From Clostridia bacterium (GTDB lineage: Bacteria > Bacillota > Clostridia > Oscillospirales > Acutalibacteraceae), in NCBI GenBank assembly GCA_017440965.1, contig JAFSGH010000028.1, positions 1-45,182 on the forward strand: 45,182 nucleotides of DNA, written 5' to 3'. The first letter of the stretch is position 1. Each line of letters opens with the position of its first letter. The notes under the pieces were generated by a model that saw nothing but the letters and a program-made list of their open reading frames with translations, was not told the DNA's origin and ran no database searches. Positions 26,083 through 34,120 of this stretch are shown here, piece after piece. A program made the position numbers and the translations under genes.

Positions 26083-27543
26083 ATGCTTTTATCTGAAATT
26101 TTCAAGGGAGTGGAATACTCTTGTCCCGATTTTAAGGATACTGATATCGGTGAGATAGTTTATTCCTCAAGAAATGCTGCTCCCGATACAATGTTTGTGG
26201 CACTTGTCGGAGCATTTTCCGACGGTCACGATTATGCGGAAAGTGCATATCTTTTGGGCACGAGAGTTTTTCTTCTCAGTAAAAAGGTTTCCCTTCCCGG
26301 GGATGCGCTGTGCATCTATGTGGAAAACACAAGAGAAACACTGAGCATTATCAGTGCAAACTTCTTTTCCCATCCTGATAAAGAGATAGATGTTATCGGT
26401 GTTACGGGTACAAAGGGAAAGACCACGGTCACGCATATGCTTTATACCTGCCTTAATGAATGCGGTATAAAAAGCGGTGTTATCGGTACGGTGGGTGCAT
26501 ATTTTGACGGAAAATATATCCCTACGGTAAACACAACTCCCGAATCATATGAAATTCACAAGCTTCTCCGACTTATGGCGGATGCCGGCTGTAAGGTATG
26601 CTGTATGGAGGTTTCTTCTATAGGAATCAAGAATTACAGAGTAAAGGGAATTACGTTTGATACTGCCGTATTTACAAATCTTTCTCCCGACCATATAGGC
26701 GGTGCAGAGCACGACAGCTTTGAGGAATATGCATACTGGAAAAAGCAGCTTTTTAATAGCTGCAGAAGAGCAATATTCAATAAGGATGATGCTTTTTCTG
26801 AGGAGATAATAAAGGATATCAATGTACCCTTTACTGAGTTTTCCATAAGCTGCAGCTCTGAGCTTTATGCCGATGATATCAAAAATCTCAGAAGCGAAGG
26901 CTTCTTCGGAGTAGGCTTTACCTACAACACTAAAGAGGGCAGTGTTGATGCAAGAATCGCGATGCCGGGATTTTTCAGCGTATATAATGCCCTTGCCGCA
27001 ATAAGCGTTTGTAAGCAATACGGCATCGAGGACAGAAAGATCGTTGACGCTCTTCTTACTGCCAGAGTAAAGGGCAGAAATGAGCTTATGAATGTAAATG
27101 CTCCCTATGCCGTAATAATAGACTATGCCCATAACGGACAGAGCTTTAACTCCGTTCTTGATACGGTAAGGGAATATCCCCATAACAGAATTATCTGTGT
27201 ATACGGCTCCGTCGGAGACAGAGCACAGCTCAGACGCCAGGAGATGGGACTTGTCTGCGGTAAAAAAGCAGATCTCAGCATAATAACTACCGATGATCCC
27301 GGCTATGAGGATCCCCTCAGCATTGCAAAGGAGATCGCTTCCTTTGTGGAAAAAGAGGGCGGAAAATACGAAATAATCGTTGACAGAACAAAGGCAGTGC
27401 ATTATGCTCTGAGCATTGCAGAGAAGGACGATATTGTCCTCATTCTCGGAAAGGGACACGAAACGGCCCAGAAGATAAGGGGCGAAAAGGTGTACTATTC
27501 AGACCATGAGGCAGTAGAACAGTTTTTTGCCGATAAAGGATAA
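26083..27543 (+). CDS. murE: UDP-MurNAc-tripeptide ligase, MurE type, probably not mDAP-specific
   Basis: 486 residues. The Mur ligase central domain has the P-loop GVTGTKGKTT (about 106-115); FTNLSPDHI and GKGHE are also conserved. It adds the third residue of the peptidoglycan stem peptide. The meso-DAP signature DNPR is replaced by DDPG (about 404-407), and the region after NLSPDHI reads GGAEHDSFEEY, closer to lysine-type MurE as recalled from Staphylococcus. This suggests L-lysine or another diamino acid as substrate, which agrees with the FemABX gene five bases downstream. Specificity is inference; membership of the Mur ligase family is firm. Confidence 0.88.
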   Translation: MLLSEIFKGVEYSCPDFKDTDIGEIVYSSRNAAPDTMFVALVGAFSDGHDYAESAYLLGTRVFLLSKKVSLPGDALCIYVENTRETLSIISANFFSHPDKEIDVIGVTGTKGKTTVTHMLYTCLNECGIKSGVIGTVGAYFDGKYIPTVNTTPESYEIHKLLRLMADAGCKVCCMEVSSIGIKNYRVKGITFDTAVFTNLSPDHIGGAEHDSFEEYAYWKKQLFNSCRRAIFNKDDAFSEEIIKDINVPFTEFSISCSSELYADDIKNLRSEGFFGVGFTYNTKEGSVDARIAMPGFFSVYNALAAISVCKQYGIEDRKIVDALLTARVKGRNELMNVNAPYAVIIDYAHNGQSFNSVLDTVREYPHNRIICVYGSVGDRAQLRRQEMGLVCGKKADLSIITTDDPGYEDPLSIAKEIASFVEKEGGKYEIIVDRTKAVHYALSIAEKDDIVLILGKGHETAQKIRGEKVYYSDHEAVEQFFADKG

Positions 27544-27548
27544 CTGAT

Positions 27549-28886
27549 ATGAAATATACATTTGAAACAGAAAATGATATGAATGCCTTTGAGGCTTTTG
27601 TCCTCAATAACGGCGGAATATATATGCAGTCCGAAAAATGGTCAAGGGTAAAGCTTGAGTGGAATTCCCGGTTTTATTCCGGCTTTTCCGAGGACGGCAC
27701 AAGAGTTCTGACAGCTCTTATTATGGAAAGAAGCATTCCCGGTGCAGGAAAAATATGGTACTGTCCTGCAGGTGCGGTGTGCAATCATAAGAACAGGGAG
27801 CTTTTTTCGGCTTTTTCAGAGTTTATGAAAAAGGAGCTGAAAAAAAACGGTATAACCGCACTGTTTTATGATCCTCTTATTGAACTTCGTGTAAACGGAG
27901 AGGAGAAGGAAGAGGGCAAGGCGGCGCACCGTCTTTTTACAGAAAACGGCTTTATTCTTAACAGCGATGCATCAAACTGCCTTTATAAGTCTCCCGTGCA
28001 GCTTATTACAAGGCTTACATCCCCGGAGGGAAAAAGATACACCGCTTCAGAGCTTCTTAAGACCTTTGAAAAAGGAGTAAGATATTCTGTAAGAGTAGGC
28101 GAGGGCAGAGGCCTTACGGAGAAGATCTATACTATTAAGGATATAGAAAATGATCCACGCATTATGGAGGATTTCCTTGCTGTTATGCGCGATACCTCCG
28201 AAAGAAGCGATTTTGTTGAAAGAGGCGGAGATTACTGCAAGCGCCTTATGGAGGTCTTCGGTGAAAAAGGCCTTGATATGATGCTTATTTATTATGATAA
28301 GAAAAAGGATATTGAAATACAGAACGAAAAGCTTAAGAGAAGACAGGAGCTTCTTTTAAGCCTTGAAACGGCTCCCGAGAAGAAAAAAAGAGGTATCACC
28401 GAGGAAATAGATTCCATTGACAAGGGTACGGTACACTTTGAGGAAAGAATGAAGGAGACCGAGGGCTCGGATGAGGATGTTATCTGTGTTTCCGGCGGTA
28501 TGACGCTTCATTATAACGGTATGAGCTCGTGTCTTTTCGGCGGTTCAAAAAATCTTCTCAGAAATAATCTGAGAGCAAGCCATTTCTTTAATTTCAGAAG
28601 AATATGCCACAGCATAGATAAGGGCAATAACTTCCATGATCTGGGGTATGTGCTTCTTGAAAAAACTCCCCCTGCCGAGGACGGCTCACTCGGTGTATGT
28701 AAGGCAAAGGCTGATTTTGAGGGTATTTTGTCCTTCAAAAAGAGCTTCGGCTCCGACTATATTGAATATATCGGAGAATATGTGCTTGTTTCAAATAAAG
28801 CTTTATTTTTCTCATATACCCACTTGCTTCAGAAGGCAAGAAATGTTCAGAGTGTTGTGAACAGAGTGGTAAGAAAGCTGAGATAA
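27549..28886 (+). CDS. FemABX-family aminoacyltransferase (peptidoglycan cross-bridge)
   Basis: 445 residues. Two GNAT-like halves are separated by a long charged antiparallel coiled coil at about 255-315 (DIEIQNEKLKRRQELLLSLE), the hallmark of FemA/FemX/MurM. The N-terminal GGIYMQSEKWSRVKLEW and the Gly/Tyr-rich acceptor region VSGGMTLHYNGMS are typical. These enzymes use aminoacyl-tRNA to add amino acids to the side chain of residue 3 of lipid II. Five bases separate it from murE. The amino acid added cannot be read from sequence. Confidence 0.9.
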   Translation: MKYTFETENDMNAFEAFVLNNGGIYMQSEKWSRVKLEWNSRFYSGFSEDGTRVLTALIMERSIPGAGKIWYCPAGAVCNHKNRELFSAFSEFMKKELKKNGITALFYDPLIELRVNGEEKEEGKAAHRLFTENGFILNSDASNCLYKSPVQLITRLTSPEGKRYTASELLKTFEKGVRYSVRVGEGRGLTEKIYTIKDIENDPRIMEDFLAVMRDTSERSDFVERGGDYCKRLMEVFGEKGLDMMLIYYDKKKDIEIQNEKLKRRQELLLSLETAPEKKKRGITEEIDSIDKGTVHFEERMKETEGSDEDVICVSGGMTLHYNGMSSCLFGGSKNLLRNNLRASHFFNFRRICHSIDKGNNFHDLGYVLLEKTPPAEDGSLGVCKAKADFEGILSFKKSFGSDYIEYIGEYVLVSNKALFFSYTHLLQKARNVQSVVNRVVRKLR

Positions 28887-28897
28887 GGAGAGTTTAT

Positions 28898-30136
28898 ATG
28901 AAGACGGAAGGTGTTTTTTCAGCCTACGGTGCATTCCCCGAAAACCCTTTATATGAAAGGCTTACGGCAAGAGAGGATCCTATATATACAAAGGCAAATG
29001 ATTGCCGCGATCAGTTTGAAAGAGATTATACGAGAATACTTCATTGCCTTGCTTACAGAAGGCTCAAGCATAAGACTCAGGTGTTTTTCAATATTGAAAA
29101 TGACCATATCTGTACGAGAATGGAGCACGTTTCCCATGTGGAATCGGTAAGCACCACCATTGCAAAGGAGCTGGGGCTTAATGTAGGTCTTACAAAGGCA
29201 ATTGCAATGGGACACGATCTCGGACACGCACCCTTCGGACATCAGGGTGAAAGAGAGCTTGACGCAATATCGAAAAAGTATCTCGGAAGAGGCTTTTTCC
29301 ACGAGAGAAACGGACTTCATTTTGTGGATAACATAGAGCTGCTGGAGGACGATTACAGGGTTTTCAGAAATCTCAATCTTACATACGCGGTGCGTGACGG
29401 TATAATATCTCACTGCGGTGAGGTTGACGATAATGCCCTTGTCCCGAGAGAGGAATATATTGATCTTAACACCTTTACAAAGGTCGGTCAGTATCAGCCC
29501 TTTACCTGGGAGGGCTGTGTGGTCAAGCTTTCGGATAAAATTGCCTATGTGGGAAGAGATATTGAGGATGCCATAAGACTTAAATTCCTCACCAGGGAAA
29601 ATATAGAAACACTTTCCGATATGGCAAAGGCATATGATAAAATGGCAATAAACACCACCGTCATAATTCATAATATGATATATGACGTGTGCAAGAATTC
29701 ATCTCCCGAAAAGGGAATATGTCTTAGCGAGACCTTCCATCAGCAGCTTAAGGAAATAAAGCAGTTCAACTATGAATTTATTTACAGAAATAAAAGGCTT
29801 GATGCCTTTACGAAATATGCCCGTCTTGTGCTTGAGCAGATATTCCTTACTCTGCTTGATGCCTATGACGGCGAAAATACCGTAAACGAGCTGCGTAAGC
29901 GTGCAGAGTATTATCCGGAGCTTATGGGGGCATTTGCAGACTGGATATCAAAATTCTGTGAAACAGAGCTTGATATGTTCTCAAATATTACGGAAAGAAC
30001 AGTTAAATGCATGAACAGAAAAATATACGGTTATCTTGAGACCGAGGAAATATATATGGGTGCCATACTTGATTATATCTCGGGAATGTCCGATAACTAT
30101 GCGATAAGAGTCTTTAATGAGCTTATAACATATTAA
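28898..30136 (+). CDS. dgt: dGTP triphosphohydrolase-like HD protein
   Basis: 412 residues. The HD-domain metal ligands appear as RMEHVSHV (His77), GHDLGHAPFGHQGE (His106-Asp107) and KLSDKIAYVGRDIEDA (Asp about 213). The N-terminal RDxxRILHCLAYRRLKHKTQVF stretch is typical of the Dgt-like group. It probably hydrolyses dNTPs to the nucleoside and triphosphate and so tunes the dNTP pool. AAGGAG lies before the ATG; the gap to the FemABX gene is 11 bases. Confidence 0.92.
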   Translation: MKTEGVFSAYGAFPENPLYERLTAREDPIYTKANDCRDQFERDYTRILHCLAYRRLKHKTQVFFNIENDHICTRMEHVSHVESVSTTIAKELGLNVGLTKAIAMGHDLGHAPFGHQGERELDAISKKYLGRGFFHERNGLHFVDNIELLEDDYRVFRNLNLTYAVRDGIISHCGEVDDNALVPREEYIDLNTFTKVGQYQPFTWEGCVVKLSDKIAYVGRDIEDAIRLKFLTRENIETLSDMAKAYDKMAINTTVIIHNMIYDVCKNSSPEKGICLSETFHQQLKEIKQFNYEFIYRNKRLDAFTKYARLVLEQIFLTLLDAYDGENTVNELRKRAEYYPELMGAFADWISKFCETELDMFSNITERTVKCMNRKIYGYLETEEIYMGAILDYISGMSDNYAIRVFNELITY

Positions 30137-30152
30137 AAAGGAGAGAAAAACT

Positions 30153-31568
30153 ATGAAAAACACAAAGAAGGTATTGAGTATTTTCCTCAGTGTTCTTTTA
30201 CTTTGCTCGGCTGTTGTGCCTGCGGGTGCCGTTTCTGTATGGGATATTTACTGGAGCGATACCGAGGAAGCTGCAAGAGGTATTATTATGCAGCCCGGTA
30301 AAGATGAGAGCGAAAGAAATTTTTCCTGGTATATGCCGGAGAGTGTGACAGACTGCTTTGTTGAAATCAGCCTGAATCCTCTTATGCTGTCAAGTGAGAA
30401 AATCGAAGGCGATGTGACAGATGACCGTCACGGCAATAATGTGGCAAAGGTGACTGTATCAGAGCTTGAAGAGGGAAAAACCTATTATTACACCTGCATT
30501 TCAGGAGACAGCAGAAGCGATGTTTATTCCTTTGAAACCGTCGCAGGGGACAGTTTTTCCGCTCTTTATATGTCAGACATTCATATAACCCTCAATGAGG
30601 AAACAGGCGATACAAAGGATACTGCCTTTGCATTTGCAGATCTTCTTGCAGAGGTTACGCTTAAGCATGATATCAATATGATACTTTCCGCAGGCGATCA
30701 GGCAACTGACGGACTTCTTACCGAGTATCAGGGACTTACCTTCTCTCCTCTTTCCCGTTCTCTTACTTTTGCTACTGCAATAGGAAATCACGACCGCAAG
30801 GGAATCGCTTATAAATATTTTACAAATCTTCCCAATGAGGATGAGGGTATGATAAGCTCTCCTCAGGGCGGAAACTATTATTTCACAAAGGGCGAGGTAT
30901 TGTTCCTTGTAATTGATTCAAACAATGCAAGTGCCACAGATCACCGTAATTTCATAAAGAAGGCAGTAAGTGAAAATGAGGATCTGAAATGGCGTGTTGT
31001 TATGATGCACCACGATCTTTACGGCGGCTCAATTGAACACAGAGAAAGCGAAAATGAGCTGCTCAGAATGATTCTTTCCCCCATCTTCGATGAATTCAAT
31101 ATCGACCTTGTTCTTACGGGACATTCCCATCATTACAGTATTTCTCACGTTTTATATAACGGAGAAATTGCTCAGGAGCTTGAAAACGGCGGTACGGTAA
31201 ATAATGCAGAGGGTACGGTATATATGGTATCTGCTTCTGTGGGCAGGGCCCGTGACGAGGAGGGCGTATATTCTGAGAGAATTGCTATCGGAATGGAAGA
31301 CTTCAATGATAAGCTTTATAATATCATTGATTTTTCCGAGGATGCAATAAAGGTCACTTCATATGAAAGAGGCGAAGGAGAATTTGCAAGCTTCACTCTT
31401 ACAAAGGATGATGACTTTGATGCTCCCGAGATCAGCTTCTTCAGAAAACTTATCGGACAGCTTCTCGGAGCCTTCGGCACGATTTATGCATTTTTCAATA
31501 ATATCGGAAGATATCACGACCTTACCGAAGACGGTTTTAATGTTGATTTTTTTGAAACAGTATTTTAA
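30153..31568 (+). CDS. Secreted metallophosphatase (purple acid phosphatase-like), tandem copy 1
   Basis: 471 residues. A signal peptide (about 1-25) is followed by a beta-rich N-terminal domain (about 30-130) like the Fn3-type domain of purple acid phosphatases, then a calcineurin-like fold with YMSDIH, SAGDQATDG, IGNHDRKG, MMHHDLYGG and GHSHHYS supplying the two-metal ligands. It probably cleaves phosphate esters outside the cell. The C-terminus ends in a semi-hydrophobic segment (LGAFGTIYAFFNNIGRY) shared with the next gene. RBS AAGGAGAG. It follows the dGTPase gene by 16 bases. Confidence 0.92.
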   Translation: MKNTKKVLSIFLSVLLLCSAVVPAGAVSVWDIYWSDTEEAARGIIMQPGKDESERNFSWYMPESVTDCFVEISLNPLMLSSEKIEGDVTDDRHGNNVAKVTVSELEEGKTYYYTCISGDSRSDVYSFETVAGDSFSALYMSDIHITLNEETGDTKDTAFAFADLLAEVTLKHDINMILSAGDQATDGLLTEYQGLTFSPLSRSLTFATAIGNHDRKGIAYKYFTNLPNEDEGMISSPQGGNYYFTKGEVLFLVIDSNNASATDHRNFIKKAVSENEDLKWRVVMMHHDLYGGSIEHRESENELLRMILSPIFDEFNIDLVLTGHSHHYSISHVLYNGEIAQELENGGTVNNAEGTVYMVSASVGRARDEEGVYSERIAIGMEDFNDKLYNIIDFSEDAIKVTSYERGEGEFASFTLTKDDDFDAPEISFFRKLIGQLLGAFGTIYAFFNNIGRYHDLTEDGFNVDFFETVF

Positions 31569-31619
31569 CTTCGTTTTCTGCGGTGTAATGCCGTAAAATA
31601 AAAAGAAAAGGTGAAAAAA

Positions 31620-33137
31620 ATGAAAAAGGCAAAAGGTTTTGTAAGTGTATTATTAGCTGTACTGATGCTCTTTACTGCAATGCTTCCCGCATATGCTTCA
31701 GATATTACTACAGAAGAAATTGCAGAAGAAACAACAGTGCAGGAGGAAATAACCTCTGAGGCCAAGGATGATACGGATGCTGCCACAGACGATATTGCTC
31801 TCGAGGAGCAGTGGGCTGATACCGAGGAAGCAAAAAGAGGGATCAACGTAAATCCCGGAAGAGATAACAGCGAGAGAAATTTTTCATGGTATATGGGTGC
31901 AGATATTACCTCCTGCAGTGTTGAAATATCCGAAAAAGAGGATATGAGCGATGCCGAGGTATTTACGGGCGAAGCAATCACCACATATCAGGGAGATAAG
32001 GCTGCAAAGGTAACCGTAACGGGCCTCCTGGATAATAAGACCTATTATTATACCTGTGTTTCAGGTGAAGAAAAGAGTGAGGTCTATTCCTTTAAGACTG
32101 ATGACGGTACCTTCTCCGCTTTATATATGTCGGATATACACGTGTATGATGACCCCAATGATGAAACAAGCCTCAAGAGCACAGCCTTCGATTTTGCAAA
32201 GCTTATAAGAAATGCAGGTGAAAAGGCTGATTTAAGCCTTATTCTTGCAGGCGGTGATATGGCAACAGAGGGACAGAGAGTTGAATTTGAGGGACTTACC
32301 TTCTCAAAGGAATCAAGAGATTTGACATTTGCCCATATTATGGGTAACCACGACCGTCACAGCTTTGACTATAAGTATTTCAAGAACCTTCCCAATGAAA
32401 TGTTCGGACCTATGGCAGGCTATCAGTCAGGTAACTACTACTTTGAAAAGAGCGGTGTGCTTTTCATCTGTATTGATACAAACAATGCAAGCGCACAGGC
32501 CCACAGAAGCACCGTAAAGGAAGCTGTCAAGAACCATCCTGATGCAAAATGGCGTGTTGTTATGATGCATCACGATCTTTACGGCGGATCAATTCCTCAC
32601 AGAGAGGGCGAATGCAATCTTTTAAGAATACTTTTCTCTCCCTTGTTTGATGAATTCAATATCGATCTTGTTCTTATGGGACATTCCCATCATTATTCTG
32701 TTTCAAATATTCTTTATAACGGTGAAATAACAGAAGCGATCGAAAACGGCAAGACCGTAAAAAATGCAAAGGGTACAGTTTATTTTGTTTCTACCTCTAT
32801 AGGAAGACCTGAAGAGGACAGCGAGATAAATTACAGCGATAAGGTCGCAATCGGAATGGAAAAGCTTACCGACAGCTATTACAATATTCTCGATTTCTCA
32901 CCCGATGCACTTAAGGTTACAAGCTATTATCTTGATACAAATGAAGAGTATATAAGCTTCACTCTTACAAAGGATGATGACTATGAGAGAGAAAAGATAG
33001 GCTTCTTCAGAAAGCTCGGCGGTATTCTTGCCGGCTACTTAAGCACTGTTTACGGAATATATGTCAATGCAGACAGATATTTCGATCTTAAGGAAGAGGG
33101 CTACACAGGTGTAGGCTTCTTTGAATTTGTATTCTGA
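31620..33137 (+). CDS. Secreted metallophosphatase, tandem copy 2
   Basis: 505 residues from the ATG at 31620 (AAGGTG seven bases upstream; a GTG nine bases earlier is possible). It matches the preceding protein along its whole length, with the same motifs (YMSDIH, AGGDMATEG, MGNHDRHS, MMHHDLYGG, MGHSHHYS) and the same C-terminal segment. After the signal peptide it has an extra acidic Thr/Glu-rich linker of about 40 residues, suggesting a surface spacer. The pair arose by tandem duplication. Export is clear; the substrate is unknown. Confidence 0.92.
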   Translation: MKKAKGFVSVLLAVLMLFTAMLPAYASDITTEEIAEETTVQEEITSEAKDDTDAATDDIALEEQWADTEEAKRGINVNPGRDNSERNFSWYMGADITSCSVEISEKEDMSDAEVFTGEAITTYQGDKAAKVTVTGLLDNKTYYYTCVSGEEKSEVYSFKTDDGTFSALYMSDIHVYDDPNDETSLKSTAFDFAKLIRNAGEKADLSLILAGGDMATEGQRVEFEGLTFSKESRDLTFAHIMGNHDRHSFDYKYFKNLPNEMFGPMAGYQSGNYYFEKSGVLFICIDTNNASAQAHRSTVKEAVKNHPDAKWRVVMMHHDLYGGSIPHREGECNLLRILFSPLFDEFNIDLVLMGHSHHYSVSNILYNGEITEAIENGKTVKNAKGTVYFVSTSIGRPEEDSEINYSDKVAIGMEKLTDSYYNILDFSPDALKVTSYYLDTNEEYISFTLTKDDDYEREKIGFFRKLGGILAGYLSTVYGIYVNADRYFDLKEEGYTGVGFFEFVF

Positions 33138-33153
33138 TAAGTAAGGATAGATC

Positions 33154-33810
33154 ATGAAAAGATTTTTTAGTATATTTTGTGCTGTTTTTATTCTGCTGTC
33201 TCTTTCCTCCTGTACCGAGGAGCCCTTGGAGACTACTGAGGAGCAGACCTCTTTAGCACCTCAGGAGGAAATAACCACCTCTGCCCCCGTAAGTGTCGAT
33301 GTAATGTCTCCGCCTACGGCAGATACTGCCCTTCCTTTTGATGTTCAGCTTAAATTAAAGGATATTGATTTTGATTCCTTTGAAAAAATAGCTGCGAAGG
33401 ATTCTGTTTTTCCTGATTCTGATTATGACAGGATTCTGAAAAGCGAAAATGCAGAGTATTTCTTCAGCGAAGAAAACAAGGTGCTTGCAGTATTTTTTGA
33501 CAGCGATGAAAGTATCTGTGCTTCGGCAAGCTATGATACCGAATCCGGTGTTATAGAATTCTTCGGAAATGATGTAGGCACCTGGTATTATGACAAAGAG
33601 GCAACGCTTGAATGCTATGTATATACATATAAAGCGGATATCAGAAATGCCGCTCCCATTTATACCTTCTATGATGCCGAAGGCAATAAGACAGTAACGC
33701 GGACAATGGGCGGCTGGTATGATGCAGAGCTTTATCTGCTCGACGAGGCAGAGACTCTTGATATTATCAAAAGATTTGCTTTTACTATAGAAGCAACGGT
33801 AGAATATTAA
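33154..33810 (+). CDS. Lipoprotein of unknown function
   Basis: 218 residues. The lipobox LSSC places the lipidated Cys at residue 20. A Thr/Glu-rich linker (about 21-55) is followed by a domain of about 160 residues rich in Asp, Tyr and Phe that I do not recognise; it looks beta-rich (YDTESGVIEFFGNDVGTWYY). It should be anchored to the outer face of the cytoplasmic membrane. It follows the second metallophosphatase by 16 bases and is probably last in that run. The thrS promoter starts just after its stop codon. Confidence 0.82.
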   Translation: MKRFFSIFCAVFILLSLSSCTEEPLETTEEQTSLAPQEEITTSAPVSVDVMSPPTADTALPFDVQLKLKDIDFDSFEKIAAKDSVFPDSDYDRILKSENAEYFFSEENKVLAVFFDSDESICASASYDTESGVIEFFGNDVGTWYYDKEATLECYVYTYKADIRNAAPIYTFYDAEGNKTVTRTMGGWYDAELYLLDEAETLDIIKRFAFTIEATVEY

Positions 33811-33811
33811 C

Positions 33812-33839
33812 TTGACATTTTCACCAAAATAAATATAAT
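33812..33839 (+). promoter_or_regulatory. Promoter of the T-box/thrS unit
   Basis: TTGACA (33812-33817) and TATAAT (33834-33839), both perfect hexamers, are 16 bases apart. The T-box leader starts a few bases downstream. Confidence 0.85.
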
Positions 33840-33849
33840 ATATTTGTAA

Positions 33850-34096
33850 TATCCGAAAAACGATGACGGAGAAGCAGAAAACAAGGCATTCCCCAGAGAG
33901 GGCCGCATAAGCTGAAAGCGGTCTGCTTGTGAGTTTTCATACGCTACCGCTCCCGAGTACGGTCCGTAAAGATTCAAGGACTGTCGGTTAAGTACCGTTA
34001 AAAACTTTTTGAGCGGGCAGATATTCTGTCAATCCGGGTGGAACCGTGGAGCAATCAGCTTCATCCCTGTTTTATGGGATGAAGCTGTTTTTTTTA
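33850..34096 (+). promoter_or_regulatory. T-box riboswitch (tRNA-Thr responsive) with terminator
   Basis: The leader has the Stem I start GATGACGGAGAAG, the AGAGAG element, GCTGAAAGC, a specifier ACC (Thr) at 33946-33948 preceding GCTCCCGAG, and the T-box GGGTGGAACCGTGG at 34036-34049. The terminator stem is AGCTTCATCCC (34057-34067) with GGGATGAAGCT (34076-34086), then eight T. Uncharged tRNA-Thr would pair its anticodon with ACC and its CCA end with the T-box, favouring the antiterminator and thrS expression. Confidence 0.95.
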
Positions 34097-34120
34097 TAAA
34101 TTAATTAAGAGGTGTTATAA

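Noticed and set aside
26545..27459. A 304-residue open frame opposite murE
   Set aside because: It is the antisense shadow of murE; the sense frame has all Mur ligase motifs, and the antisense frame has no ribosome site.
28949..29671. A 240-residue open frame opposite the dGTPase gene
   Set aside because: Antisense shadow; the plus-strand frame carries the HD metal ligands and a good start.
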